64,000 bases of DNA from JBBDYH01 sp040901795 (lineage in GTDB: Bacteria; Planctomycetota; Planctomycetia; Pirellulales; JALHPA01): assembly GCA_040901795.1 (NCBI GenBank), contig JBBDYH010000144.1:9744-73743 (forward strand). The letters are read 5' to 3'. The notes below the pieces were generated by a model, which was not told where the DNA came from, did no database searches, and worked only from the letters and a program-made list of their open reading frames with translations. Shown piece after piece: positions 44,358 to 53,343 of this stretch; position 1 is the stretch's first letter; each line of letters opens with the position of its first letter. A program made the translations under genes and the position numbers.

Positions 44358-46451
44358 TCACGGTTTCGCGCGCACGCAAAGACAGCTTGAGCCGATTTTG
44401 GTGTCAGCATTTACCCACGCCTTTTCGAAGCGCTTTTCGTATTGCTCGGCCTCGGCGGTATTGCCTTGGGCACGCAAGCACCTGGCCAGCCCAAATAGCG
44501 ACCAGCCGTTTTCGGGCCATTGGGCCAGGTCGGATCGATAAACCGCCGCAGCTTCTTCATAGCGCTCGGCATCAACGAGAATCGCCCCCAGCGAATGTCG
44601 AACGGGGATCGTCCACTCCGGCGGTTCCATGTACACCAGGTCGGCTTCGATGGCGATCGCGCGACGCAGTTGGTTGACCGCCTCGTCGATGTTTCCTTTG
44701 CGGTAGGCGATTTCTCCCGCAATGACATGATCGGCGATCTGCAAAACCCGCTCGGCCGGATTCACTGCGACCATTCGATCGGGTGGAATCTCTGCCTTCG
44801 CCAGCTTGAACTGGGCATGAGCCTTTTCGGCTTCGGCGACCTGGCCCTTGGCGGCAAAAGCCACCGCCCGAGAAAACTTCCACATGGCGGTTGTGATTGG
44901 GAGATAATCCGGCGGCGCCGGCTCGCGCAGGATCGCGTCCCACATTCCGAAGCGCACTAACACGTCGTAGAGGATAGGAAAGAAGGGTTCGATGGCCACC
45001 GTCTCTCGACGTGCGTAGTCGTCCGGCACATTCGGCCGGATTTGCCGCGCGGCATCCAGGGCCATCTTGCTGCGGCCTTGCATCATCGCCGCGAAGGCCA
45101 GCATCTGGTGATTGTGCGACATGTAGACGTGCATGAATTCCTGTCGCGGGGAACGCTGCCGATACTGGCGATCCGCCTCGATCGCCCGCACGTTGGCTTC
45201 GACGGCCTCATTCCATCGCCCGGTCAGCACATCGATATGTGAGGGCATGTGCCGGAGATGTCCCGACGCAGGGACCAGGCTCCGCAGCCGATCGGCCGCG
45301 GTGATGGCGCGGCGAGGCTGAGAGGATGATTCCATCGCGTGAATATACAGGTGCAAGGCGCCGGGATGTTTTGGATTAAGTCGCATCGCCTGCTCGAGCA
45401 CCGCGATGATTTCCTTGCTGTTGCCTTTCGGCGAGCCATCTTTGTTCCAAAGGTCCCACGGTTGCAGATCCATCAGCGCCTCCGCGTAAAGCGTCCCAAT
45501 ATCCGGATCGGCTTGGTTGGCCTTCCAGACGCCGTGCATCGCAGTCGCGTAGGCCTCGTCGAGCGGTTTCCGATCGTCTGGCGGAGGATTGGCGTAGCGC
45601 CTCGAGAGTGCTTCGATGAGTGCTCTTTCGGCTACGGTGGCCTGCTGTTTTCGCTGCATCGCTTTTTCGAGTGCAACCCATGCGCTGGCGCTGCGCTGGG
45701 GCGGCATAACTGGGTTGTTGATGTGCGGACCATTGCACAACGCCACTCCCCACCACGGCATCGCCGCATTGGGATCGAGTCGGGCCGCCTCCTCAAACGA
45801 GCGGATCGCCTCGTCGTGGTTGAAGGCAAAGGCGAATACCAGGCCTTGGTCGAAATATCGCTGGGCCGGCTTCGACAATGTCGTGATCGGGCGGTGGTGA
45901 TCGCCCAGCCCTTGAAACAGATGCGCGCGGGATTCAAGCTCGTTGCGCCCCGTCTTGGTCGGGTCGTCGGCCGGGTTCACGTAGTGGATGTCGTACGGCC
46001 CGATCCCGTGCAACTGGACGACGGTCTCGCCCTTATACAAGTTGTAGTGCGGCTCCCCCTTCGGCAGCCGGATATAAGAGCCGGCGGGCAGTTCACGAAG
46101 CTTCGCCCGATCGAATTTCTCGCCCATACCCATCAGGATTGTGCCCTGAATCACGGTCAGGTGCTCGTCGGTCGGGTGGGTGTGAGGCGGGACTGAATAG
46201 CCATCGGGCGCCTTCACGCGGAAGGTGTACAGTGCGCCGGGTTTCGAGGGGTCCCCGTCGAGCACCGCACGTTTCGACCCCGGCGGCAATTTCGCCGGCG
46301 CAGGCCCCCATTTGATGTCCTGTGGCCGGATCATCGCCTGGCGGTGTTTTTCGTCGGCCGGCTTCCGCGTGTCCCGGTCAGGCTGGGCCAATGCCAGCGC
46401 GAAGTACGTTAACAGAGCGACAGCTACCAAAGCAGAAAGACCTTTCGCCAT
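44358..46451 (-). CDS. Secreted cupin-TPR protein
   Basis: 697 residues from ATG 46451, starting with a signal peptide (GLSALVAVALLTYFALALAQ). Residues 60-140 form a cupin: VPPHTHPTDEHLTVIQGT, IRLPKGEPHYN, a likely metal site from the HxH and later His. From about 180 the protein is a helical TPR array: QRYFDQGLVFAFAFNHDEAI, EEAARLDPNAAMPWWGVAL, HPGALHLYIHAMESS, and at the end VDAERYEEAAAVYRSDL with GWSLFGLARCL. The HMPSHIDVLTGRW block is typical of this family of periplasmic TPR proteins. Substrate unknown. Its tail (CLCVRAKP) looks like read-through of intergenic sequence. Confidence 0.8.
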   Translation of the reverse strand: MAKGLSALVAVALLTYFALALAQPDRDTRKPADEKHRQAMIRPQDIKWGPAPAKLPPGSKRAVLDGDPSKPGALYTFRVKAPDGYSVPPHTHPTDEHLTVIQGTILMGMGEKFDRAKLRELPAGSYIRLPKGEPHYNLYKGETVVQLHGIGPYDIHYVNPADDPTKTGRNELESRAHLFQGLGDHHRPITTLSKPAQRYFDQGLVFAFAFNHDEAIRSFEEAARLDPNAAMPWWGVALCNGPHINNPVMPPQRSASAWVALEKAMQRKQQATVAERALIEALSRRYANPPPDDRKPLDEAYATAMHGVWKANQADPDIGTLYAEALMDLQPWDLWNKDGSPKGNSKEIIAVLEQAMRLNPKHPGALHLYIHAMESSSQPRRAITAADRLRSLVPASGHLRHMPSHIDVLTGRWNEAVEANVRAIEADRQYRQRSPRQEFMHVYMSHNHQMLAFAAMMQGRSKMALDAARQIRPNVPDDYARRETVAIEPFFPILYDVLVRFGMWDAILREPAPPDYLPITTAMWKFSRAVAFAAKGQVAEAEKAHAQFKLAKAEIPPDRMVAVNPAERVLQIADHVIAGEIAYRKGNIDEAVNQLRRAIAIEADLVYMEPPEWTIPVRHSLGAILVDAERYEEAAAVYRSDLAQWPENGWSLFGLARCLRAQGNTAEAEQYEKRFEKAWVNADTKIGSSCLCVRAKP

Positions 46452-46585
46452 GTGTACCTCGCGGAAAGTAGTACGACGGGTGGCAATAACGAGAATTACT
46501 ACCACACGCCGCACCTAATTGCGATGGGAGCAGGTCGCGGCGCCCGACCAATCGCAAGGGGATTACAGGAGGCGCCGGACTCGCA

Positions 46586-47022
46586 TTACCGCCGGCTTTT
46601 AGCCGCCGTTGCGGGCGATAGCAACGCAACATAGCGGACCCGCACGACGGCAATCGCGCCTAGCGCCAAGCTCATCACGCCCACTAGCGCCAGCGATGCC
46701 GGCTCAGGCACGGCGGCGACCCCGCCGCTTGCCGCAACGCCAGGCGCGGGTGTGATCAGCGGCGCGGCCGAGGGATTGTAGAACACTCCCAAAAGCGTCA
46801 CATCGTCGTCATCCACAAAGCCGTTGTAGTCGAAGTCGCCCAGCGCCCAGACGGTTGGGAAACACCCGTCGCATAAGCAGCGCCGACAATCGTCACGTCC
46901 TCGTCGCCTACGATGCCGTCCCGGTTGGCGTCGCCGGTGCGCGTGAAGGCGATAAGGAGGGATGTGTCGTCAACTACCTGGCTATGAAAGGTTGCGTACG
47001 GGCCGAGCAGCGACCCGCACAT
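46586..47022 (-). pseudogene. Dockerin-like/PEP-CTERM protein, frameshifted and 5'-truncated
   Basis: Two overlapping minus-strand frames make one protein. The first gives GDANRDGIVGDEDVTIVGAA, a dockerin-like calcium loop. After a one-base shift near 46850 the second frame continues LGDFDYNGFVDDDDVTLLGV (second calcium loop), then VPEPASLALVGVMSLALGAI with a basic tail, a PEP-CTERM sorting signal. The N-terminal bulk of the protein is missing and the stretch runs into a dispersed inverted repeat at 47031-47070. A sequencing error could explain the shift but not the missing start. Confidence 0.75.
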
Positions 47023-47030
47023 AAGGGGCC

Positions 47031-47070
47031 GGCCGGCGAGGCCCGCCTGGCGGCAAGGACCTCGCCGGCC
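47031..47070. repeat. GGCCGGCGAGG inverted repeat
   Basis: GGCCGGCGAGG (47031-47041) and CCTCGCCGGCC (47060-47070) pair perfectly around 18 bases. Closely related to the element at 47772-47811. Lies at the broken edge of the PEP-CTERM remnant. Confidence 0.85.
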
Positions 47071-47090
47071 GCTGCTGGTTCGCTGCTGAC

Positions 47091-47693
47091 CTAGAACTCA
47101 GCCCCCTCAGGCTGCGGTTCGTCAGTCGTGGGAAACTGGCCCTGCGGATAGAGGGTGAAGAAGATGAACTTGGCAGGTTCACTTCCTTCGTTGCGAACAA
47201 TGTGCACATGATTTGGCTGCTCCACAAAACCGGTTCCTGCGGGAAACACCTCTTTATGGATTGTTGCGGCATGCGCTTTGTCATCTCCGTCCTCTCCGTC
47301 CTTTCCGTCCTCTCCTTCGTCTCCTTCGTCTTTCCCGTGTCGCTGTCCACCTTCTGCGACCTCGTAATGGGTCAGCGTGCCTTGGGTAACCAAGACGAAG
47401 GCGAGCCCTGGGTGGGAATGCCAGCCGCTGTGTCCGCCCGGCGCGAGGGTAACGTCGTTAACTCTCGTCTCGTATCCGCCGCGCGTTTTGAGCGTGAGGC
47501 CGTGGTCGCGGCCGTGGTCCTGGATGTGAACATCGTCGAGTGGCACCGGTTGCGGAAGAAGCGGCACTATGGTGATCCCAGAGCCAGGCGTCGCCCAAGC
47601 GATCCTCAAGGCGATTGCACCGAAAGCACAGGCGACGAAAACTCCAGCCAACATCAGCTTCCATTTCATCGGGCTCATGGTCAGTCGTGGCAT
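47091..47693 (-). CDS. Cupin-domain protein with membrane anchor and acidic insert
   Basis: 200 residues. The N-terminus has an uncleaved-anchor-like or signal segment (LMLAGVFVACAFGAIALRIAWA). The cupin opens with VNDVTLAPGGHSGWHSHPGLAFV and closes with EQPNHVHIVRNEGSEPAKFI, with metal-ligand histidines in both motifs. Between them lies an acidic low-complexity loop of about 22 residues (DEGDEGEDGKDGEDGDD) coded by a tandem GGACGGAGA-type repeat (about 47279-47330). Probably periplasmic; substrate unknown. Other cupins have a short turn at this position, so the loop is an expansion. Confidence 0.82.
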   Translation of the reverse strand: MPRLTMSPMKWKLMLAGVFVACAFGAIALRIAWATPGSGITIVPLLPQPVPLDDVHIQDHGRDHGLTLKTRGGYETRVNDVTLAPGGHSGWHSHPGLAFVLVTQGTLTHYEVAEGGQRHGKDEGDEGEDGKDGEDGDDKAHAATIHKEVFPAGTGFVEQPNHVHIVRNEGSEPAKFIFFTLYPQGQFPTTDEPQPEGAEF

Positions 47694-47771
47694 GATCTTT
47701 TCTCCTGTTTGGTCCGCGTTAAAATGGAGGCGTCATCCCCAGCGCGCAGACCGAGCGCCGGAGCGATGCCG

Positions 47772-47811
47772 GGCCGGTGAGGAGCTTGCTTCGCGGTAAG
47801 CCTCACCGGCC
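47772..47811. repeat. GGCCGGTGAGG inverted repeat
   Basis: GGCCGGTGAGG (47772-47782) and CCTCACCGGCC (47801-47811) pair perfectly. Same spacing and near-identical arms to 47031-47070, with T:A in place of C:G at one stem position, that is, a compensated change. Confidence 0.85.
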
Positions 47812-47839
47812 GCTTTGCTTAGTGGTCAGTCGTCGGTGG

Positions 47840-50800
47840 TCAGTTGCCAGTTCGAGTGACCGGACCGAGATACTGGTCGAACCAACTCACCGCCTCGTCA
47901 GTACGGTCGGCCGTGAGAGCGGACACGTGACTCGTGTCGGATAGCCGATACCTCTTCCGCGAGAGGTTCGTGCCGAGCAGCCGGAACATCGGCTCCTGCG
48001 ACTCCTTGGGCGGGAAAGCGATATCGAATCTGCCGTTCAGCATCAGCACGGGGATGGTGATCTGCGGCAAGTAATGGACGGGGTCGCGCTCGGGGCGCTG
48101 GTACGACGCGGCTGACACCAGACCGCCATCGACGAGGACGGCCGCTTTGATGCGGTCCTCGACCGCCAGCGCCCGCACGGCATGCCCGGCCCCCCAGCAG
48201 TAACCGTAGTAGCCGAGCGCGTCGAGGTCGAAGTCCTTCTTGCGCGCCTGGAGATAATCGATGCTGCGGCTCAGGTCATTCGCCTGCTGGACCACATACT
48301 GCCACTGCCAGTTGGCCGCCAAGGGGGGCTGGACTTTCCGCTCATACGACCCCTTGTAAATAGGCCAGACCAAGGCCCGGCCGCTCTTGAGGAGAAAGGC
48401 CACTTTTTCGGCTGTGAGGTCCGCGATGGCCGGTTGAAAGTAGGCGTTGGCGCCCGGCCAGTAAATCACGGGCTGATACGGCGGCGCCGTGCCTTTGGGC
48501 AGGAAGAGGTGCACGATCAACGGCTCGTCGCCGTAAGCGGCATCGACGGTCACGCGCTCGTGGGTCCAGTACGCCGCTTCGGGCTGGGGCTCGACAATGG
48601 CGTCTAGCGGCTTGTTGTTGTCGTAAGCGTAAAGGCCCTTCACGAGTTTGAATTCATCGTCACGCAGCAGCGTTTCCGCCGCGAAATCCCGCTGCGGCAG
48701 TTCGAGCTCCTCGAAAGCCTGCGGCGGTGGCTGCTCGGGCAGGTACTTGACGCAGCGGAAGCCCATGTTCTTCTCCCGCTCGATGGGGGCGCGGGCGTCC
48801 CCCTGGCGGGCGAACATGTAATTCTTTTCGTCCCAGGCCGCGCCGAGGAGGTAGCGGCGACCGCGGCCAGCGCTGTTCCAGCACCATTCCTTGACGTTGC
48901 CCGCCATGTCATAGGCGCCGCAGTGGCTCAGCCCCCGGTAGTGTCCCACCCGCACCGGCCCGGAACCCTCCAGGTTGCTCCGCGCCATGATCTCTTCTGC
49001 CATAAACGCGCGACCGCTCGCTCCGTTCCAATCGTAAATCGTCGGCAGACTCTTACCGGCAAACTTCGCGAACGCCGCGGCTTCGTACCAGCTCACGCCC
49101 GAGACGGGATATTCGTCTTGACCCTCCGGGTAGGTGCCGTTGACCCATGTCGCCGGTCCCGGTCGGTCCGTCGTGTCACGGAAGAGCGACACTGCCTCCT
49201 CCCACGACAGTGCCTCGCCATTCTTCTCGAAGGGGTGCTCCCAGAACTCCTTCCGGCGATACCCGTGCTGGTCCACGAACTCCTTGAACTGGCGGTTCGT
49301 CACCTCGAAGCGGTCCATCCAGAACTGCGGCAGGATGCTGATGCCTCCCTTGGTTATCTGTCCCGCTGGCCAAAAGAACCCGGGGGCTAACGGGCGGACC
49401 CGCACCATGTCTCGGGGCGCGACGTTCTCGGCATCGAGGTCTACTTCGAGAGTCAACGCCAGGCGCGAACTCCCGGGGGGCCGGTCGGCCGTGAGGGTTT
49501 CCGCCGCCCTGTAACCGGGCTTCTCCGACTTCCACTGATAGACGCCGCGGGCCAGGCGCCGGTCTTTGATCGGCGTCAATCCCAACTGTTCCCAGATTTC
49601 CTCGACACCGTCCGGGTGCTTGCGCGAGACCATCGCCCCGGGCGGGTCTGTGAGGACTGTCACCAGCCACGAACATTCCGTCCGCAGCTCTGGCAGGCGC
49701 GGGTCCTCGGGAAGGATTTGCTCCACTTCCTGCAAGAGATCAAAGGCCTGTTGATACTGTTGCGCCTTGATATACGCCTCGATGGCAAGGATTCGGCCGT
49801 GTGCCTTCTCCTTGGCTTCAGCGGCAAGGGCCCGATCGCGGTCTTCGCGAGCAGCGATTTCCGCATGCGTTGCGCGACATGCTTGCCAGATGCTTACGCC
49901 AGTGCCCAACACCAGCGCCAAGGCCACGAGGGCGGCAGTCGTGAGCGCCGTACGGTTGCGCCGCGCGAATTTGGCAAATCGATATCGGACCGTCGGCGGA
50001 CAGGCCTCGACCGGTTCGTCGGTCAGGTATCGCTTCAAGTCCGCGGCAAAGCTGCTGGCCGTCCCATAGCGGCGATTGCGGTCCTTCTCGAGCGCCTTCA
50101 TCACGATCCAGTCAAGATCGCCGCGCAGTACACCGCTCAGCTTCTCCGGCTCGATGCCGCGACTGGCAGCAATCGTCGGCAAGGTGTCGTGCATGCTGAC
50201 CCGACTGCTCGGCGTCGGCGCATCCTCCTCGGCGATGATCCGCAGCACCTCGTCGAACGACGCCGACTGCAATCGCGCCTTGTCGATGGGTGTCAAACCC
50301 GTGAGTAGCTCATAGAGCACCACGCCGAGTGAATAAATGTCGCTGCGCGTGTCGACGTCGAGCTGGTTCAGCTTGGCCTGCTCGGGGCTCATGTAGTCCA
50401 GCGTCCCCACAAGCTGGCCGAACTGCGTGAACATCGTTTTTTCGGTAAGCGACTGGCTCAGCGCCTTGGCCACGCCGAAGTCGATCACTTTCGGCACCGG
50501 CCGATCGTCGTACTCGGCCACCAGGATGTTCGACGGCTTGAGGTCGCGATGGATGACACCTTTTTGATGAGCGTGCTGCACCCCATCGCAAATCTGGATA
50601 AAGAGCTCTACCCGCTGGTGAATCGTGTGTTGGTGCTCGTCGCAGTACTTCGTGATTGGTACGCCCTTGACCAGCTCCATGACGAAGTACGGGCGGCCGG
50701 TCTCCACCGTAGCCGGCTCGCTCCGCGAGCCGTGCCCCTCGCGGAGCGAGCGGTCTACGGTCGTGCCCGCATCGAGCACCTTAGCGATGTTCGGATGGTC

Positions 50801-51205
50801 CATCATGGCCAGCGCCTGCCGCTCGGCTTCGAAGCGCGCGATCACCTGCCTCGTGTCCATGCCCGGCTTGACGATCTTCAGCGCCACCCGCCGCCGCACC
50901 GGCCGCTCCTGTTCGGCGAGGAATACGACGCCAAAACCGCCTTCGCCGATCTGCTCCAACAGCTTATAGGGGCCGATCAGCGTCCCTTTGCCTTCCTCCA
51001 GGCGCTGCTGGATCGTGGCCGGCTCGACGGGGAGACCGCCATGAATGCTGCCCATCGCCTGATGAGCATCTAAAAGCTGATCGACTCGTGCGCGCAGCTC
51101 GGCGTTGTCGCCACACGCCGCGTCAAGTTGGTTGCGCCGCCCGTCGGGAGTGCACTCCAGGACAGCGAGAAAAATGGCTCGGGCGTCGTCTTCAATTGCG
51201 TTCAT
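47840..51205 (-). CDS. Ser/Thr protein kinase - SUMF1 - dienelactone-hydrolase-like fusion
   Basis: 1121 residues from ATG 51205 (ATG 51217 also possible). Kinase domain (about 80-350) with GEGGFGVVFLA, VALKIVKPG, HRDLKPSNIL, DFGVAKAL and GTLDYMSPEQ. One membrane helix (about 415-435) is followed by a coiled helix and a PEGA-like piece (VLTDPPGAMVS). Residues about 625-815 are a formylglycine-generating-enzyme/SUMF1 fold (FWMDRFEVTNRQFKEFV, YDMAGNVKEWCWN). The last 250 residues are an alpha/beta hydrolase; its nucleophile elbow is GYCWGAG, with Cys where most relatives carry Ser, plus FDIAFP and DTSHV for Asp and His. A palindromic repeat insert (about 50707-50760) lies between the kinase strands DAG and ETGRPYFVMEL. 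The ECF sigma gene precedes it on the same strand. Confidence 0.93.
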   Translation of the reverse strand: MNAIEDDARAIFLAVLECTPDGRRNQLDAACGDNAELRARVDQLLDAHQAMGSIHGGLPVEPATIQQRLEEGKGTLIGPYKLLEQIGEGGFGVVFLAEQERPVRRRVALKIVKPGMDTRQVIARFEAERQALAMMDHPNIAKVLDAGTTVDRSLREGHGSRSEPATVETGRPYFVMELVKGVPITKYCDEHQHTIHQRVELFIQICDGVQHAHQKGVIHRDLKPSNILVAEYDDRPVPKVIDFGVAKALSQSLTEKTMFTQFGQLVGTLDYMSPEQAKLNQLDVDTRSDIYSLGVVLYELLTGLTPIDKARLQSASFDEVLRIIAEEDAPTPSSRVSMHDTLPTIAASRGIEPEKLSGVLRGDLDWIVMKALEKDRNRRYGTASSFAADLKRYLTDEPVEACPPTVRYRFAKFARRNRTALTTAALVALALVLGTGVSIWQACRATHAEIAAREDRDRALAAEAKEKAHGRILAIEAYIKAQQYQQAFDLLQEVEQILPEDPRLPELRTECSWLVTVLTDPPGAMVSRKHPDGVEEIWEQLGLTPIKDRRLARGVYQWKSEKPGYRAAETLTADRPPGSSRLALTLEVDLDAENVAPRDMVRVRPLAPGFFWPAGQITKGGISILPQFWMDRFEVTNRQFKEFVDQHGYRRKEFWEHPFEKNGEALSWEEAVSLFRDTTDRPGPATWVNGTYPEGQDEYPVSGVSWYEAAAFAKFAGKSLPTIYDWNGASGRAFMAEEIMARSNLEGSGPVRVGHYRGLSHCGAYDMAGNVKEWCWNSAGRGRRYLLGAAWDEKNYMFARQGDARAPIEREKNMGFRCVKYLPEQPPPQAFEELELPQRDFAAETLLRDDEFKLVKGLYAYDNNKPLDAIVEPQPEAAYWTHERVTVDAAYGDEPLIVHLFLPKGTAPPYQPVIYWPGANAYFQPAIADLTAEKVAFLLKSGRALVWPIYKGSYERKVQPPLAANWQWQYVVQQANDLSRSIDYLQARKKDFDLDALGYYGYCWGAGHAVRALAVEDRIKAAVLVDGGLVSAASYQRPERDPVHYLPQITIPVLMLNGRFDIAFPPKESQEPMFRLLGTNLSRKRYRLSDTSHVSALTADRTDEAVSWFDQYLGPVTRTGN
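50707..50760. repeat. Intragenic palindrome in the kinase gene
   Basis: GCTCGCTCCGCGAG (50716-50729) and CTCGCGGAGCGAGC (50738-50751) pair perfectly, and outer CCGTAG/CTACGG extend the stem. It codes for about 20 residues (VDRSLREGHGSRSEPATV) at a place where related kinases read DAGATETGRPYFVMEL. Core shared with the intergenic hairpin at 24870-24888. Confidence 0.9.
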
Positions 51206-51324
51206 AGCTCCGCGCATCCCTCTATTAACCAGTGCGACGCGGTCCGGCGAAGTTTCTCACGGCGAAAGAAAAAAACGCAGGCCGCTTAGTGGGGCAGGCT
51301 TTCCAGCCTGCCTTGCCTCGTGAG

Positions 51325-51894
51325 TTACGTTCGTGGCATATCCTTCAAGAGTTCCGTATGCAACCACGCGCGTGCATAGGCCCAATGTCGATACGCGGTT
51401 GCCGCGGATACCTGCAGAGCGGCAGCCGCCTGATCCAGTGTCAATCCGGCAAAATAACGTAGCTTGACCAGGTCACCTGCCAGGGGGTCGATGACGGCTA
51501 GCCGAACCAGCGCGTCGTCCAGGTCGACCAATTGTTCGGGAGACACCGACGTCATGACGTCGACCTCGTCGAAATCGACGCGATGCCAGTCGCCGCCGCG
51601 TTTCTCCCGGCCCTTGCTGCGTGCGTTTTCGATCAGGATCCGCCGCATCGCCTCGGCGGCGGCGGCAAAGAAATGCCCCCGGCTGTTCCAATGCTGTGCC
51701 TGATTGGCGTCCACGAGCCGAAGAAAGGCTTCGTGCACTAGAGCTGTGGCCTGAAGAGTCTGCCCCGGCTTTTCGTGGGCCAGCTTGTGGGCGGCAAGCT
51801 GCCGAAGCTCGTCATAGAGCAACGGCAAGAGCTTCTCGGCGGCTTGAGGATCGCCGTGGTCAATGGCTAACAGAATTTGCGTGACATCACTCAT
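51325..51894 (-). CDS. ECF-subfamily RNA polymerase sigma factor (planctomycete kinase-linked type)
   Basis: 189 residues from ATG 51894, chosen because MSDVTQILLAIDHGDPQAAE is the usual start; the frame runs on to 52002 without coding character. Region 2 is marked by LLPLLYDELRQLAAHKL and ATALVHEAFLRLVD, the linker by HFFAAAAEAMRRILIENARSK, and region 4 by LRYFAGLTLDQAAAALQVSAATAYRHWAYARAWL. This is the TIGR02999-like group common in planctomycetes and often coded beside Ser/Thr kinases; here the kinase gene follows after about 120 bases. The pair probably forms a signalling unit in which the kinase controls sigma activity. Confidence 0.9.
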   Translation of the reverse strand: MSDVTQILLAIDHGDPQAAEKLLPLLYDELRQLAAHKLAHEKPGQTLQATALVHEAFLRLVDANQAQHWNSRGHFFAAAAEAMRRILIENARSKGREKRGGDWHRVDFDEVDVMTSVSPEQLVDLDDALVRLAVIDPLAGDLVKLRYFAGLTLDQAAAALQVSAATAYRHWAYARAWLHTELLKDMPRT

Positions 51895-52107
51895 ACTGCC
51901 ACTGCATTGAAAACCGACGGCCATTGTAACACTGGCCAAGGCGAGATGCGCGCGCTGTCGCGGAATCGATATCCCGAAGCATGGAAGCCAGGCAATCGGC
52001 AACTGGGTCTGCTGTTCCTAATTGCACCCAGACCGCCGTCTAACCAAACCGCGGTTGAGAGCCTCGTCGGCGGTTGGTAGCTTCCGTGAAGATCAGAATG
52101 CCCGTGG
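51895..52107. other. Intergenic region upstream of the ECF sigma gene, no gene seen
   Basis: 213 bases between the ends of the desaturase and sigma genes, both on the minus strand. It should hold the promoter of the sigma/kinase unit and the terminator of the desaturase. I see no clear -35/-10 pair or strong hairpin. Confidence 0.4.
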
Positions 52108-53163
52108 TCAAACGACTGCCGCGCGCACTGGAGCAGGGGATTCCTCGGCGGTATCATCCGTCATCTCTGGCTCGTCGTAGCGCTGGTGCCGCTCAGAAGT
52201 AGAAGTTCGCTCGCCCGACGAAGCTCCATATCTCTGGGCCAACAATTGCTCGCGTCGAAGATACCACTCGTCCGCGACGCTTGGTTGCCCGGCACGCCCC
52301 AGTTGTGAAACGCGACCGGCGTTGCGAACCACCTCGCGAACCACCGACCAGAAGCCAGGGTAAACGGTTTCGCGGTACAGCGAATCGGCCGGCAATTCGG
52401 CCATCAGTCGGCGATGCGCAGCCGCCAGGCTGTGATACGGCAGCGACGGAAAGAGATGGTGCAACGCGTGGTACCGCAGGCTGAGCGGAAAAAAAAGCTC
52501 GGTCACAATCGGCATACCGCGCACATTCACGGAATCGAAGAGCTGGTCGACATGACCCATCGGCTCGCCGTTGCTGCGGTAGTGATGCGCCACCATGTTG
52601 CGCACGTAGTTCAGGCCAAGCGTGAGTACAGCGATCGAATAGATCAGCGGTATCCGCTCCGGGGGAACCCATCCGGCCAGCGCAAAACCGATCAATCCCG
52701 CCGCGCGCACAAAGCAGCAAAACTCCAACACCGCCCACCAAAACAACGGCGATCCGCGTGGAATCTCGTGCCGGTACTTCAGGTTAATCACGAAGAACGA
52801 ATAGCGCTCCAGTGCCCACTTGCGCAGCGGCGGATACAAGAACGACAATGGCGTGATGATCAGGAAGCGCAGAAAAACGACAATCGGCAACACAAAGACT
52901 TGCATCCAGAAATACGCGATCTCACGCAATGGCCCGCTTCCTAGCGGCAGATATTCGCCGTCCTGCCCGGTGCCGTAATGCTTCGTCGAGTGATGGTCGA
53001 TGTGGTTGCTGTAGAAGAACGATGGCGTAAGCATCGGAATGCCCGCCAAAATGTTCCATGCCATCGTGAACCATTTCAGCTCCTTGCCGCGGAAATGCGC
53101 GATCTCGTGGATCCAAGATCCGGCGCGGAACAGCGCGAAGCCGGCGACCAGATAACACGTCAT
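52108..53163 (-). CDS. Fatty acid desaturase, main part (catalytic histidine boxes)
   Basis: 351 residues from ATG 53163. Three histidine boxes of membrane diiron desaturases are present: HEIAHF, HIDHHSTKHYG and YHALHHLFP, with hydrophobic segments between them (VFVLPIVVFLRFLIITPLSF; AAGLIGFALAGWV). The N-terminal part of the protein is coded just upstream in the same frame (53191-53343) but is cut off by one TAA at 53193-53191. The internal ATG could give a protein lacking about 60 residues, including one membrane helix. The tail after LPYHSLAAAHRRLMAELP is long and charged. Introduces a double bond into acyl chains if functional. Confidence 0.8.
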   Translation of the reverse strand: MTCYLVAGFALFRAGSWIHEIAHFRGKELKWFTMAWNILAGIPMLTPSFFYSNHIDHHSTKHYGTGQDGEYLPLGSGPLREIAYFWMQVFVLPIVVFLRFLIITPLSFLYPPLRKWALERYSFFVINLKYRHEIPRGSPLFWWAVLEFCCFVRAAGLIGFALAGWVPPERIPLIYSIAVLTLGLNYVRNMVAHHYRSNGEPMGHVDQLFDSVNVRGMPIVTELFFPLSLRYHALHHLFPSLPYHSLAAAHRRLMAELPADSLYRETVYPGFWSVVREVVRNAGRVSQLGRAGQPSVADEWYLRREQLLAQRYGASSGERTSTSERHQRYDEPEMTDDTAEESPAPVRAAVV

Positions 53164-53190
53164 CCGCTGCCAAGACCAGACGGGCGCCGG

Positions 53191-53343
53191 TTAGTTCAAA
53201 TAGACAAACGCCGCCGTGTAGCCAACGCTGATCGTTAGCAAGAAGTCAGTCCAGTAGATCCAAGCCTTGTGCGGGAACAGATCTTTGATCAAGTCGCGGG
53301 CTTGCTGAACCGAAAACCGGGACTCGGCTGGTACGGGGGGCAT
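53191..53343 (-). pseudogene. N-terminal part of the desaturase, ended by an in-frame TAA
   Basis: From ATG 53343 the frame reads PPVPAESRFSVQQARDLIKD, then LFPHKAWIYWTDFLLTISVG, a typical desaturase start, and ends YLN-TAA. Ten codons later, in the same frame, the main part begins. A single base change in TAA would restore one continuous protein of about 411 residues. Could be a recent nonsense mutation, a sequencing error or recoding. Confidence 0.7.
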
